Of a DNA stretch of 64,000 nt, positions 28,870 to 40,633 are shown piece after piece. The notes beneath the pieces were generated by a model, which had not been told where the DNA came from, did not search any database, and worked only from the letters and a program-made list of their open reading frames with translations. A program made the position numbers and the translations under genes. Source of the DNA: Limnephilus marmoratus (lineage: Eukaryota; Arthropoda; Insecta; Trichoptera; Limnephilidae); the NCBI GenBank assembly GCA_917880885.1, contig OU862928.1, positions 8,451,721 to 8,515,720 on the forward strand, given 5' to 3'. Position 1 is the stretch's first letter. Each line of letters begins with the position of its first letter.

Positions 28870-31395
28870 TGGAGCGAATTATTAAAGCAAAACTGTTTCA
28901 GCCGTCTTCAGTTCAAGGTAATTTGACAGATTCTACATCATGAAAAAACCAGAGGCCAGAGATTTATTTTAGATAGATAGATAATTGAATTTTGGTCGAT
29001 CCAGGGGGGTGAGTTTATAAACTTTAATTATGTTTTAATGTTCCAATTATGTTATAAATATGTACAAATAAATCTATTATTATTATTCCTTATCAATATT
29101 GTCTATCATTTTAAATTCTTCTATTTTAACCTTAAAGTTTGAATTCCCAAGGCACTGAGAGAGGATTATTGCTTTCCCATCTGCTAGCCTGGTTAATCAA
29201 CCAGTGGCGCCCCTTTAAAAATAAAGCTGGCAGATTTTATTTCCCTTTAACAACATACCATTATTACATTTTATTACACCTGTGATACGTTATTTATGTG
29301 TTAACTTCCTTATGTATTAAGATCACGTTATATCAGGTAACAGTTTGGGCACAGTATTGGCACATGCTAGTCAATCCAAAGGAGCCTGCCATGCCTCAAT
29401 ACAAAGTACTGTCCTATTACAACCAATGGTATCAACAATTCTCTCATTTTTCTAAAAAAAGAAATGTGCTGACTTATTCGAATGTGAATTGGACATTATT
29501 AGTACTTCCTGTGGAGTAGAAGTGGCATCTTTATATCACACATTTTTGGATGTCCTTTTCTTAACATATAACCTTTCTTCTATCAAGCCTTATCTAAAAT
29601 TGCCCCCTCTCTGTTCAACATCCTTTCTCTTCTAAGTTTGAACTTAACTCCAATCTTCCATATAATGAAAATTTACCATTTAAATATAAATTCAATCAAT
29701 TATAAATTCGCCTTTACTCTCTCCATTATTTGAAATGATGGCCTGTGATGACCAAGCTAGCCCTTGAAGGGTGAAAGTCAGAATCATTTGAAAAATGATA
29801 ATTTTATAAAAGAATTTGCAGTTGTAAAAATGAACAGGTATAACTGGCGGAAAGTCCGCAAACAGTATAACTGTCTCGCTTCTTCACATTTGTGTTACGG
29901 GCTATCCCGTGTGGCTACCCGGGTATGTTAGACCGAAAAAAAAAACATGACAGAACATAAAGTGAAAACATGAATAATGGTATCGAAACGCGACGGGCAA
30001 CGCGATTTGCACTAATTTTTATTCAAACATTTTTTTCTATGTTACTTGCTTTGAACATTGGAAAACAAAAAAAATTGTTGGTCTCAAGGAGTAGAAAAAA
30101 AATGAATGAAATTGTAAGATTAATTTTTGAGATGTCGTAAAAAAAGTGGATCTTTGGGATCTAGTATAGTCACCTTTCCGGGCTGCCTGGGTTAAAAATA
30201 TAAATTTAAAATCATCTCTACTTTTGCACTAATCTTTTAATAAATGTAATATCAATAGTGATGGGGGAAATATAATGCAATATCCAGTGTTTTTAAGTGT
30301 CTGCGTGCAAAGAAGTATTTTCTAAACATTCTAATAAAGCTGAAACCGGTTACGGTCAATAAAATTAAAATGAAAAAAAAATCATATTTGTTTAATTATG
30401 GTATAAAACTGTGTTTGCTTATTATAGTTTATTATAGTGAAGTGACCTGCCAGGCACGTATGTTTAATATATCTAGAGCCTAGGAAGTCATATTTGTAGA
30501 GAGCCATTGAGGTGATTTTTGACAAAAATGGCGCTAGTCAAGTTGGTTAAGCACCAACTTTACATTTACGAATGACTTTAAAATAAGTACCTCAAATATT
30601 GTGTTTCGTGCCTCTACGTATTTATAAAGAGCACTAATCTGGTAGGTTACTTAACAGAATGCACGGAAAATGGCAGTTAGCCTATTTTGAATGTAAAATG
30701 ATCCAAAATAAGAGTTGTTTACTGCCTGTTTATCGGTTATGAATTATTATTTTTTCATGTTATTAAAAAATATTTATTCTGAGAGAAAGATTCAAGATGC
30801 AAAATTCCCCTTTCGTGTAATGTGCCTCTGCTGGAAGAATTAATCTGCCTGCCCATACTACATGTATAGATGAGGCCTTTACTATTAAATACAGGAATCT
30901 CCTTCAGATCAGTTCACGTTTTCATTATATGTTTAGGCAATTCTTGACCATAATCTTTGCGGTGTAATAATAAAGTAGGTATAAAGCCCGCCTTTATTGT
31001 GTGAGTGATACGCTCCACCACAAAATAACCAATTATTGTTGATAGGTGATGAGGGGAGGAATGTGAAAAGTACCTAGCTGTACAGACTTGGTTAGCAAAC
31101 ACGGCAAAATGGACTCAGATAACACGACATTATTGAAGAATAATCCGATGGGTGCAAAATTAAACGGTATGAACCAAAGTAATATTATAGTAATTTTCGT
31201 ATATCCTGCATGAAACCAATTAAATTAATTAAAGTTATTTCGAATTCAGCTTAAGTTAATGTTTGCCACGTTCACTGAACGGATAAACTGATAGAATACG
31301 TTGCGGGTGTTGCAGTATGCCATTAATAAGCTCAGCTCTCCTTACACGTTTTGGTGAGATTGATCAAAAAATTTCAAAAGTCAAATTCTAGTCAT
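28870..31395. other. 2.5-kb stretch with no recognised gene or repeat
   Basis: AT-rich sequence with only short chance frames (for example 29298-29519 and 30914-31102). GCTGAAACCGGTTACGGTC at 30340-30360, followed by AATAAAATTAAAATG, resembles the right half of the hammerhead motif near 40258-40290. Confidence 0.5.
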
Positions 31396-31399
31396 CAAT

Positions 31400-31771
31400 C
31401 AATTTTTTTTTTAACTCAACTACTCCCCGTCTGGAGCCAGTGAGACTATGGCATCCCCAATTGGGGTATGTTGTGAGGCTGAAGGTAGTGGGGAGGGGAC
31501 GGAGGTGGGGAAGAGGAAGGTTTGGGAAGTACCTGGCTATTCAGATCTGGTCACCAAACACGGCTAAAGCCATTTTCAAGCAACGTTTCAATTCTGAATG
31601 GTGGTCTTACACCAGGGCGATACTGATAGTATCTTCCACTCTGGAACATGCCGCAAATATACTATATATTATTTTAAATGAATTAATTGTGAAATAACAC
31701 AAATTGATCAAATAAAATTTATTTGCGCATGCCGGGTCGAGAGTCTTACCCACTGGACTACGGAGGTCGTC
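31400..31771 (-). repeat. Family A SINE, near complete, reverse
   Basis: On minus: a tRNA-like head remnant (CTCCGTAGTCCAGTGGG, GACCCGGCATGCGC), the family body and a poly-A end (poly-T at 31400-31411 on plus). Frames on both strands lie inside the repeat. Confidence 0.85.
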
Positions 31772-31779
31772 AATAGGAT

Positions 31780-32300
31780 AAGGCGTTCTCAAAGTGGCTT
31801 TGCCCACATGATGCATGGTTTCATGCCAACTCAGAATCAACTCAATTCAACACTTCTTTGAAAAGTCATTAAAACTAAGAATTTTTTTTTTGAAAAATAG
31901 CCCATAACCTAACCTAACGTAAACTATTTGATAAATTTTTGATGTATTTTTTTTATCACTTTTAATCACTCTTCAAGGGAAGTGTTGAGTTAAGTTCATT
32001 TTGAATTGTCCGGTCACCATTATGCATATACTCGTTTATGTGGTGGGCTTAAAGAGGTACGGTTGTTGGCCTTTTTCATATAAAACTTAAATTAGGATTT
32101 GAGGCCAAAGTATTCAACCAAACTGAATAATATTTTTTTAATCAAAATGTTTAGCAAATATCTACTATGGATGTGTGCTACTTTATTTATTTGTGTTTTA
32201 AATTATAGACATATATTTTTTGTGAGTTTATGATAATTATTTAAAAATAAACTTACCCATATATGTAAATAGGGAAATACAATGCAAAATAAAATTTAAA
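31780..32300. other. AT-rich spacer
   Basis: Contains AACCTAACCTAACG at about 31905, only two telomere-like units, judged chance. No gene seen. Confidence 0.4.
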
Positions 32301-32309
32301 TAATATTCA

Positions 32310-33237
32310 TAGAGACTCAGTCACATCAAAAGCTCGAAAATGTTAGGATTCATTCTTAGGACATGTAAAAAATTCAATAACTTTAGAACAATGAAAATCC
32401 TATATTTTGCTTATGTCCGTAGCTTACTAGAATACGCATCACAAGTTTGGAATCCGCAATACAAATCATATGTGGAAAATCTAGAACGTGTTCAAAATCG
32501 TTTTATACGATACTTAGATTTCCGCAGCTTCCGCCCACACCTAAGTCACCAAGATTCAGCCGCGTACTTCAATATACTACCATTAGAAGCTCGAAGAAGC
32601 TCGGCCGATGTACTTTTTCTTCAAAAAATAGCCAGATCCGTCGTAGATTGTCCAGAACTCCTAGAACGAATACAGATACGAGTTCCAAACAGACGAACAA
32701 GATCAGACATGATTCTTAGCCTCCCTCGGTGCAACACTAATTCTAAACAGAACTCTTTCATTTATCGTGCATCCAACACTTTCAACACACACTATACACA
32801 AATTGACATTTTTAACTCTGCACCACACTCCTTAAAATCATACAGACACTCTCTCGATACTCTACAATAACAATACTTATAGATACCCTCTAATACAACC
32901 ACCACTCTACAAACTTCCTTTTTTTCCTCTCTCTTTTAATTTTTTGTCACGCATATTTTTATTACTATACCTCAACTTAACCGATCCCCCCCCATCCTAC
33001 CCCTTTCCTATCTCCACCTAAATAACTCGTCTCTTGAAATGTAATTTTTTATGAGTAAATATCTCTGGAATAACTACACACTTGTATACAATACCCATGT
33101 GGAAACCTATCATTGGTTCAATTATTGTACTCAATTATTTAATACTTTGTTGTTAATGTAAACTGTTGGTCTCCCAAATAAATAAAAATAAAAATAAAAA
33201 ATAAAATAAAAAATAAAATAAAAAATAAAAAAAATTA
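32310..33237 (+). pseudogene. LINE ORF2 C terminus plus 3' UTR
   Basis: The frame from about 32322 to 32870 reads KMLGFILRTCKKFNNF, YFAYVRSLLEYASQVWNPQY and LERVQNRFIRYLDF, then LEARRSSADVLFLQKIARSV, a C-terminal LINE region of the jockey/R1 type. It is 5' truncated: no YADD palm. The 3' UTR to 33180 nearly matches 12707-13030, and the end is an AAATAAAATAAAAA-type tail. Near-identity with the other copy points to recent activity of the family. Confidence 0.88.
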
Positions 33238-33453
33238 AACATTGGAAAAAGGTGGCTTTTGAACACAACCACAAAAAATGAATGGCAAAAAAAGTAGGGC
33301 AATTTGACTTATTTTCCAGGAATACAATTGACAAGTATACTATTCTCTTTTTTTATATACCCAATACTGAGACCGGTGGGGGGAGGAGGGAAGTTTTAAC
33401 CTCCTAATAACCCCTCTCATATTCGTCTTTGCGCAGACCTGTGTAGATATTTC

Positions 33454-33671
33454 TAGTGACCGACCGAAGGTTGGGTTTCGGTTTCTAGTTTCGGCAACAG
33501 GTTTTTAGACATGTTAAAAATCGATTGTTTACTATTATTTGGCTTATTTTTTACACAAAAATTTTTGGAACATAAATTTGTCAATAATCAACATTTACAT
33601 TTGTCAATAATTACACACCGAATATTTTCGGTTTCGGTTTCGGTGGAAAGTCCTGTTTCGGTCGGACACTA
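33454..33671. mobile_element. Short hAT-like MITE
   Basis: Inverted ends TAGTGACCGACCGAA (left) and the complement TAGTGTCCGACCGAA (right) enclose 218 bp with repeated TTTCGGTTTCGG. The flanking 8-mers GATATTTC and GATAACCC agree at only 5 positions, so the duplication is degraded or absent. No coding sequence. Confidence 0.5.
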
Positions 33672-34500
33672 GATAACCCTTTGACATTCCTACCATACGA
33701 GAAAAAAACACACTTCTGAGTATTACCTGTTCGGTGTAATTCAGCGTGTCTACCTCCCCAATAAGGGAGACACTAACTTTACTATAAGCACTGGATGTAA
33801 GTATTTACTATTAGATACCTACTACTGCGGTACTCGTAGCGGAAACATCCACAGTGGATGCTATTTCTTAGGAGATAAGCAGCGATACCACGATTATTAA
33901 ACTTAATTTTACTATAACAACTTAACTTAAGGCGGTACACAATCCTAATAATTTGTGTACGATCAAAACACATTTTAATCATTTTCGGCGAATCCGTAAC
34001 CATAATAACTTTTTTTATTTCCATGCTGCACAAGAAATGCGAGTTATTTATATATTAGATTAATAAAAACAGTACCTTACCATTAATATATTTTATGTAC
34101 AACGATTTCAAAACTATGTAACCCGTTTTTCAACTATAAAGTTAGCGGTAAGCACTAGATTTTATTTTTCTAGATGATGAATTAATATTTTCGGGAGGAC
34201 AACATGGAGACACATTTTAAATATTTGTAGCACGTTCTTCAGAATTAATTAAAATGAACGCGGCAGAAAGGTCGAATCTCCAGGCCTGCTAGGGTGAATT
34301 GACGAACTGACGCCGTGAACTGACGCCGTGCCGCGGCGTATTTTTGTTTACACGCTTTTTTCACTTACGTCGTTAAGATTCCCACATTATTTATCTTCTT
34401 CTTCTTTTCTTTGATACGGCAAATTCTACAGTAGGTCCGTCCAGTGCACGGGTCGCGAGTCGCAATTTGTATAGACGGTTTCTTTACTTACGTCGTTAAG
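33672..34500. other. Spacer with a duplicated CTTACGTCGTTAAGATTC
   Basis: CTTACGTCGTTAAGATTC occurs at about 34364 and 34488. GAACTGACGCCGTG is locally doubled near 34303-34330. No gene was seen. Confidence 0.4.
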
Positions 34501-34519
34501 ATTCTGAATATATTTTAGG

Positions 34520-34895
34520 GTATATTGTCGTCTTAAAGCTTATTCCCATCAATGTAATATATCATTGAAGAAGAATGTAAGACTAATAATATAATCTAAA
34601 CAAAAATATGAATGAGAATAAGACACATAAAAATATAAAATCATAGTGTGCAATTCACACGTGGTAGGTATAAGTGAAACGTTCAGAAAACTAAAGTAGA
34701 TAAGAGTGGGGAAACTACAAAGCACCGCACAAAGAGTCTGTCTCATTCCCTCGCAGACTAAATCCTATGTATGTATGTGTTTGTCTCTTTTTAGTGTTGC
34801 TATTTTTCGTTTCATCGAGTTTCAAATCACAAATGTGCTAAAGAAGTTTGCACTTCAAAAGATAATGATCGCAATGGAACTTGAACCAAGAATCT
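34520..34895 (-). repeat. SINE family E, minus copy, split by repeat D
   Basis: On minus: T-arm-like GGTTCAAGTTCC then GCGATCATTATC, interrupted by repeat D (about 34660-34858), then TGTGTCTTATTCTCATTCATA and the terminal TTCAATGATATATTACATTG block. It forms a head-to-head pair with the plus copy at 34930. Confidence 0.65.
34660..34858 (-). repeat. Repeat D, inserted in SINE E
   Basis: Matches 4100-4316 in reverse: TTTCGTTTCATCGAGTTTC, GTGTTTGTCTC, GCACCGCACAAAGAG and AAACTAAAGTAGA blocks in plus sense. Confidence 0.6.
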
Positions 34896-34929
34896 CGTAT
34901 GAAATCGTCAAATATGACGTACCGACGTA

Positions 34930-35118
34930 AAAAAGCTGGCAGTAGACGAATTGATAAGGCGTTTGTCCCGGTAAGGCGAGAGATTCTGGGTTCGAGTCCC
35001 AGTTGCGACCGTTATCTTTTTATGTTTCTGTGTCTTGTCTGTCTTTCATATTTTTGTTTAGATTATTGGTGTTTCTTCTTCAATGATATATTGATATATT
35101 TATTTTAATAAATAAAAA
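34930..35118 (+). repeat. SINE family E, plus copy with tRNA-like head
   Basis: A tRNA-like head with GGGTTCGAGTCCC T-arm (34990-35002), then TTGCGACCGTTATCTTT, CTGTGTCTTGTCTGTC and TTCTTCAATGATATATTG. Head-to-head with the copy at 34520-34895. Confidence 0.7.
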
Positions 35119-35154
35119 AGAACGTTTCTTAGTTTTCCCTATGGGTTCCTAAAG

Positions 35155-35637
35155 CATTAATTCGATTGCAATAAAACTTTGGGGATTTGATGTGCGCATA
35201 CCCGCGATGGTTTCTATATATAATAGTGAGCTCTGGCGGTATGAAATTATTTACCATACTATTCATCTGATTGCGATGAAGCTTTGGTGAGTTGTTGTGC
35301 GGAGGTTTCTGTATATACTAGTGAGATCGTTATGAAATTTATATAATAAAATTGCAATGGGTGGCGCGCAAATTGTTTGAGAAATGTTGATATATCATAT
35401 AGTTTAGCGGCAGGTAGAGAAGGAGGGGGAGGGGAGGGACGGGGGAGAACCCCGAGAGCGGGAAAGGGGATGGGGAAAGACGCGAAAGGACGAGGGAGAA
35501 CACGGGAGGGATAGGGGAGGCGCAGGGGAAGTCGACGGAGAAGGTTGGCGGAAGGGGAACGGGGACGAATGGACGAACACAGGGAGAAACAATTCTTTAA
35601 ATAAGTGGCATTGCAAAGCATGCCGGGAACTCGTTAG
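35155..35637 (+). mobile_element. Helitron-like repeat with purine-rich core
   Basis: Order of blocks as at 24233-24617: GATTGCAATAAAACTTTGGG, GCGCATACCCGCGATGG, CTATTCATCTGATTGCGATG, then a G/A-rich tract at 35400-35560, ending GGGAACTCGTTAG before T (terminal CTAG mutated). The overlapping minus frames are purine-tract artefacts. Confidence 0.5.
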
Positions 35638-35639
35638 TT

Positions 35640-36000
35640 TCTTAGATATTTTTTGTGCAACTTTTTCTATACACTTGGACATTTTATTAGTATTTGTGGT
35701 CCCTTCTTCGGAGTCGATAGATGTCGTTTTCTTTTGCCTGTTAATTTTGGAGTGGTTTAAAGATTGGATATTGATTTTACAAAAATAAACCGTTTTCCAA
35801 ATTCCGTCGGCAACTCGCAAACGGACTTGCCCCAGGCTAGCATAAATGCCACGATTTAGTGAACTTTCTATTCCGTTCCGCGGCAATGACGCCACTGCTA
35901 GTCACGGTTATTTTGTACTGGTGAAAGGTAGTGGGGCTGGCGACACGGTATCGCTTCCAAGTAATGAAGCACACATTTCACCACTAAAAATTACACATCT
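35640..36000. other. Spacer, no gene seen
   Basis: The minus frame 35404-35895 extends the purine-rich tract of the preceding repeat and has no domain. Confidence 0.35.
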
Positions 36001-36004
36001 ATCG

Positions 36005-36095
36005 GATCTGCCCTGATGATGGACACTGCAACGCTGTCCGAAACGTTGGCTAAAGAAGAAGGTATACCATCCCAAAAACAAAAATAAATAAATAT
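36005..36095 (+). ncRNA. Hammerhead ribozyme-like motif with family 3' flank
   Basis: CTGATGA 36013-36019, stem II GGAC/GTCC, GAAA 36040-36043, a short CG stem III ending in U, and stem I GCC 36010-36012 with GGC 36048-36050. The right flank (CTAAAGAAGAAGG, CCCAAAAACAAAAATAAAT) is that of the TSD-flanked hammerhead elements, so this is a single-arm, truncated member. Confidence 0.5.
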
Positions 36096-36269
36096 ACTTA
36101 TTTTTTTAGATTTGACCCACTGCCAGCTGAATGTCTGCAAAGATTCGTCAGGCGCTTCATACCACTACAATAAAGAGGACCGTGGATTTATCGTATTATA
36201 TAAGAACCGAGTACCCGTGAATACAAGAAAAATTACTGCTATCACATTCTCTCGCAGGAGTCGCAGGCT

Positions 36270-36375
36270 TATTCGTATAGATGTGGTGTGTTTGCCTCGT
36301 TTTAATGTCGCTGGTTTCCGTTTCATCGAGTTTCAAATCACAACGGTGCGAAAGAAGTTTTCTCTTCACAACTGT
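36270..36375 (-). repeat. Repeat D fragment
   Basis: GTTTCCGTTTCATCGAGTTT and CAAATCACAACGGTGCG in plus sense match repeat D at 4100-4150 reversed. The 92-codon plus frame over it is not a gene. Confidence 0.55.
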
Positions 36376-36804
36376 GCCTTTTCGGTATAACTAAGCTCTT
36401 GCCGACCTATACAATATCTAGGTAACATAAATAATTGAAGTTTGGACATGTTTCCACTCTACGGACTCCACTGCGTGTTACCCTAAGCTAAATTGTATTT
36501 ATTTACCGTGAAACAACCCTACATGACTTGTTTCCCAGGAGACTGAGAGAAAAGTAACAAATTGTTTTCTTACACACATGGACGTGAATAATTCACGCGT
36601 CTTTTGAAATTAGTAGTGACCACTTATCAAAGAACTGAAGAACTTTCTTGAGAAACAAGCACACACGCTTCAGCACAATCTACACATTTGTCCTGATGAT
36701 GAACACTCTTACGCTTTTGAAAACGTTGTTGCGTTGGCTATCATCTTCTTTTTGTTACCCAATCTAACTATATATCATTTTCATATTATAGAAGATCTGT
36801 GTGC

Positions 36805-37612
36805 ATAGTATTAAGAGCAGGTATAATATAATGTATATAGTAGTATGTATATTCCCATACCATATTAATAAAATTATACTAACACGCAAAAACGAGATTC
36901 GAGACCTTGGCGTGATTTTTGAAGCAAATCTCTCTTTCAAATCTCACATATCAGACATTGTCTCCCGCGCGAACAAAATGCTCGGATTTGTTCTTCGTAA
37001 TGCGAGATCATTTACTAATGGAATTGCAATACGAAGAACATATGAAGCACTTGTCCGCAGCATCCTGGAATACAGCTCCATTATTTGGGCACCCTCTGAA
37101 CAAAACCATATCCTAGAAATAGAAAAAGTACCAAAAAGGTTTATGCATTACCTGTATATGAGGGAATATACATACTACCCATTCCTGTATCCATCGTTGT
37201 TCTTAACAGGAATGCTCGATCCCGCCGTAAAATATTTTCGGGGAAACATTTTTTTAAGCTGATCTCCGGTACTGTAATGAATCCACCTATGTTGAAGGAG
37301 ATTAACCTATGTGTCCCTAACGCGTATACTCGTGGGAGATCCCACACACTTTTTTATGCTCCGAAAGCGAGAACTTCTTCCTTTCAGAATGCTCCATTAA
37401 ATAGAACAATTCAACTACTTAACGATTCTGCATTGAGAATTGACATCTTCAATGTTACCTATAGAGAGTTCAGTAACTATCTTTTGACATATGTCTCAAC
37501 ATAGTGAAACTGCCCCCTTGGCCTTTTTTTTCTCTTATATTTTGTAATCTTCTCCGTAATAATTTGGTGTATAACTGTTTTATGGAGAACCTGAAAAAAT
37601 AAATAAATAAAT
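36805..37612 (+). pseudogene. LINE ORF2 C-terminal relic with one frame break
   Basis: The first frame reads RDLGVIFEANLSFKSHISDI, RANKMLGFVLRNARSF and ALVRSILEYSSIIWAPSEQ, the region just after the reverse transcriptase in jockey/R1-group LINEs. A break at about 37200 shifts to a second frame with MLKEINLCVPNAYTRGR, NAPLNRTIQLLNDSALRIDI and a stop at 37502. A GAAATAAATAAATAAA-type tail closes it at about 37612. The palm motifs are missing. Confidence 0.85.
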
Positions 37613-37689
37613 AAAATTTCTTTATTTACTATCTAAGCAGCATTGTATGTATGTACCAATTCGGAGTATATCAGTTTCGGATAAAGTTA

Positions 37690-37808
37690 CAATGTACATC
37701 ATCAGGCTAAATAACATCAAATCAGATCACATCGTGACGTTGTCCGAAATGTTGTTTAAAGAAGGAGGAAGCGCAACATGGCATACTAACCGAAAAACGT
37801 TCACGATA
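37690..37808 (+). repeat. Degraded hammerhead-element fragment
   Basis: GACGTTGTCCGAAATGTTG, then AAGAAGGAGGAAGCGCAACA, matches the right arm of the hammerhead elements. The CTGATGA half is lost (only CATCATCAGGCTAAAT remains upstream in altered form). Confidence 0.45.
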
Positions 37809-37811
37809 ATA

Positions 37812-38420
37812 AGGAACTCCAGTGAAAAATATTCTGGCTTTAAAAAAATATGTTCATATAGACCAATAAACGCTGATTCTGAATATATAAGTTTTATTTA
37901 ATAATATTAAACGAAGAGTTTTTAAAAAAATATTAAAAAGTCCATTTTTAATCGGGTCGTAAAAACACGCCGTCAAGGTGACGTCACCGTAAAGTCATAG
38001 TATGGGAATGTATGATATAACACAAGTCATCGCATTAATTTATTCGTTTATTTACATACTGTTTATAGAGATTTAGTTGTTGTGTTTATTGAACAAAAAA
38101 AGGTATCCCTATTATTGAAAATATTCAAACACTACTTACTGCACAAAAAAAATAATAATATTTCTAGGAAGAATACTTCGAACAACGGAATTCAAAATGG
38201 CGGCAATAGATCAGCTGATTGCCCGATCCTCTACTAATTTTTCAGGAGTGATGACGTCACACGATTCACCATGTGGTTTTCGGGGGGTCTTAGAAAATTA
38301 AAGCTTTGACAATTATTTTAACTATTAAAACTAACAAAAAAAAATAAAAATGCAGTTATTTAAGTTAGAAGGTCAATAATATTCATTAAAAAAAATTTAA
38401 AAAATTGGACTGGAGTTCCC
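37812..38420. mobile_element. Candidate Tc1/mariner-type MITE
   Basis: Inverted ends AGGAACTCCAGT (left) and the complement GGGAACTCCAGT (right), each bounded by TA (37810-37811, 38421-38422). About 609 bp, AT-rich, no transposase. Confidence 0.45.
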
Positions 38421-38569
38421 TATTCTTTAAAATAACTCATATTTTTTTAGCATTTTATAGCTAAATTAGACATTAAAGACGGAAAAAATGTTCAAATATG
38501 CACAACTATTAAAATACTTTCAAATGCGGAGTTAACAAATATACCTATAATTAATTTTGTATAAGATCA

Positions 38570-38800
38570 ACTATCTTTTTATAACTTTTGAAGGTTATTC
38601 CCATCAATGTAATATATCATTGAACAAGAATATAATACCAATAATCGGTACGAAAATATGAAAGAGAACGAGACACAGAAAAATAAAAAAGATGGTCGCA
38701 ATTGGGTCTCGAACCCAGAACCGGGAGGTGCGCTTTTACCAATTCAGCCATTACCACCTTCCGTCAAACCGTCATAATTGTCAATCTCATATTTTAAAAT
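38570..38800 (-). repeat. SINE family E, minus copy with full tRNA-like head
   Basis: On minus: AATGGCTGAATTGGTAAAAG (A-box side), CTGGGTTCGAGACCCAATTG (B box), then the family tail to TTACATTGATGGGAATAACC. Paired head-to-head with 38845-38960. Confidence 0.7.
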
Positions 38801-38844
38801 TTTAGAATAACCAATATTATCTTAGACTAATTTTTCCATATCAT

Positions 38845-38960
38845 GGACAACGAGATGTTCTGGGTTCGAGTTCCAATTGCGAACATTATTTTTTCTATTT
38901 TTCTGTGTCTTGTTCTCTTTCATATTTTCGTTTAGCAAATTAGTGTTATCTTATTCGATG
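38845..38960 (+). repeat. SINE family E, plus copy, head shortened
   Basis: Starts within the tRNA-like head (TTCTGGGTTCGAGTTCCAAT) and continues TTGCGAACATTATTTTTTC, CTGTGTCTTGTTCTCTTTC, ATTTTCGTTTAG. Mate of the minus copy at 38570. Confidence 0.65.
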
Positions 38961-39335
38961 AAATATATAATTATAAAATATATAGTTATAATCCGATTAG
39001 ACGTTCCACGTTCGTCATTAGGGGTTGAAACAAAGCACTTGACACAATAACATTAGATACAATTGTGCATTTCGCTCCAACTCTCATACAGTCAACTGCA
39101 CCCTCGACCCTAAACGCTCCAGAACACTGCACACTGTACTTTATTGCAGACAATTAGTGATGTCCTTGCGCAACTGTCAAAGAACTGGCAACTAACTGTT
39201 TGACAAATCAGTGACACACAACTTTAGTTTATTTTACTATTTTCTTGCAAAATCGTCTTTTTTTACATTATCTCCACATAGGAGGCCAGAGGAAAAATTT
39301 CCATCTTTGAAAAAAATTTCATTTTTGAGGATTTA
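38960..39335. other. Spacer; small family B/LINE tail scrap
   Basis: TTACATTATCTCCACATAGG and GAGGCCAGAGGAAAA at 39264-39297 look like a short piece of the family B/LINE tail in reverse. Otherwise nothing recognised. Confidence 0.35.
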
Positions 39336-39337
39336 TT

Positions 39338-40110
39338 TATTTAATACAAACGGCATAAGTATGCCATAAACACTAATTACATGTCACAAATTCATATTCA
39401 AAATATTAGTAATAATAAAACAGTGTGTGTATAACAGTTAATTGTGACGTTACATTGGGAAGTGACACCAGAGATACATTTACATTTACATGCAAAAATC
39501 TATAATACAAATAAAATTAATAGTGATTAAAAAAATATGATAGCATAGCCTTCTTGTACCCTTGTTCCGTGCAGTTAAATAGATCTATCACATCTGCATA
39601 TCTATTAGTAACTTCATGCAACCTAGGTAAAAGTGAGTGTTTCGTATACTCAGTCCGATTATTGTTACATTTAAAAAGGATTTTAGATCGAGTGGTTCTC
39701 GTGGAAATATGAAATTCAATGAGCTTAGTTAAATCAGGACTACCTATTCTACCATTTTCAATTTTGAACATAAATATTATGTCGGATATAATTCTTCGAT
39801 CTGAGAGTCTTAGTAAATTTAATTCTTTCATCAAGTAATTATAATTTATATTTTCAATGGGAATACCTAGGTTAAAATTAATGTATCTTAAGAATTTGTG
39901 TTGAATTTTTTCGATTGAATCTGAATGTGTTTTAAAATGGGGGGACCAGATCGAGGAGTTATATTCGACTTTACTACGTACTAAGGATGTATACAAAATT
40001 TTTAAAGTTGAAATATTCCTCCTAAATTGAAAACTGGATACTCTTGTTACTTGAGGCCTTCGTGTTAGCTCAAACCTATTAATTTGTATATCTATGTGTA
40101 ACACCAAGAC
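39338..40110 (-). pseudogene. LINE ORF2 C-terminal relic, reverse
   Basis: The minus frame ending at 39517 contains ISTLKILYTSLVRSKVEYNS, IWSPHFKTH, IEKIQHKFLRYINF and LKELNLLRLSDRRIISDII-like text, the C-terminal part of a jockey-type LINE. The N-terminal residues of the open frame (before about residue 25) do not fit and may be flank. A 3' tail at 39338-39516 contains the hairpin GGCATAAGTATGCC and ends in ATAAATAAAT. 5' truncated. Confidence 0.85.
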
Positions 40111-40227
40111 GCATCTTCCCAATTATAATGGGTGGTGAAATAATATAGAACGCATAGCATTCTTGATCTCAAAGAAGCAGGAATCGAAGCACGGCATAAA
40201 AACCCGAAAGTTTATAGCGATAAAAAT

Positions 40228-40300
40228 GTACCAGTCTGAAGATGGACGTGATTGTCTGAAACCGGTCCGGGCAGTTAAAATAAAGAACCGAAATAATATT
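40228..40300 (+). ncRNA. Hammerhead-like motif, partial
   Basis: CTGAAGA 40236-40242, a weak stem II and GAAA 40258-40261, followed by CCGGTC. The core is present, but I could not pair a convincing stem I, so it may be inactive. The following GCAGTTAAAATAAAGAACCG resembles a retroelement end. Confidence 0.35.
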
Positions 40301-40630
40301 TAAAATTTGTCTTACACTCGTAGTTACCTACTCATGTTGTCCTAAATGATTTGTTTTTTAATTATACTTTATACCAATACTACATAAAAGTTCACTCCAT
40401 TCCGACCCATAGAGTTTAATAACATATTTGCGCGCTCCCATCTCATCTATTCTATAATCTATTTAATAAAATCTTTGAAATAAATACGTGAGAACAGGCT
40501 TTCTACGCCGTAGAACGACTGATGGAAATAGAAACCCAAGATTGAATCAACTTCAATTTTCATTATATTCTATGATATAAAATCAACCATAATAGAGCAA
40601 GTATGAACGCGCAGCGATTCCTGTCCACTT
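40300..40630. other. AT-rich spacer, no gene seen
   Basis: No family recognised. Confidence 0.35.
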
Positions 40631-40633
40631 TCA

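Noticed and set aside
31900..31925. AACCTAACCTAACG as a telomere (TTAGG) tract
   Set aside because: Only two imperfect units, expected by chance or as a degraded scrap.
35259..35895. Minus frames of 120 and 163 codons
   Set aside because: Driven by the purine-rich tract (proline/serine-rich text) of a Helitron-like repeat.
36112..36390. 92-codon plus frame as a gene
   Set aside because: Its second half is a reverse piece of repeat D seen at three other loci.
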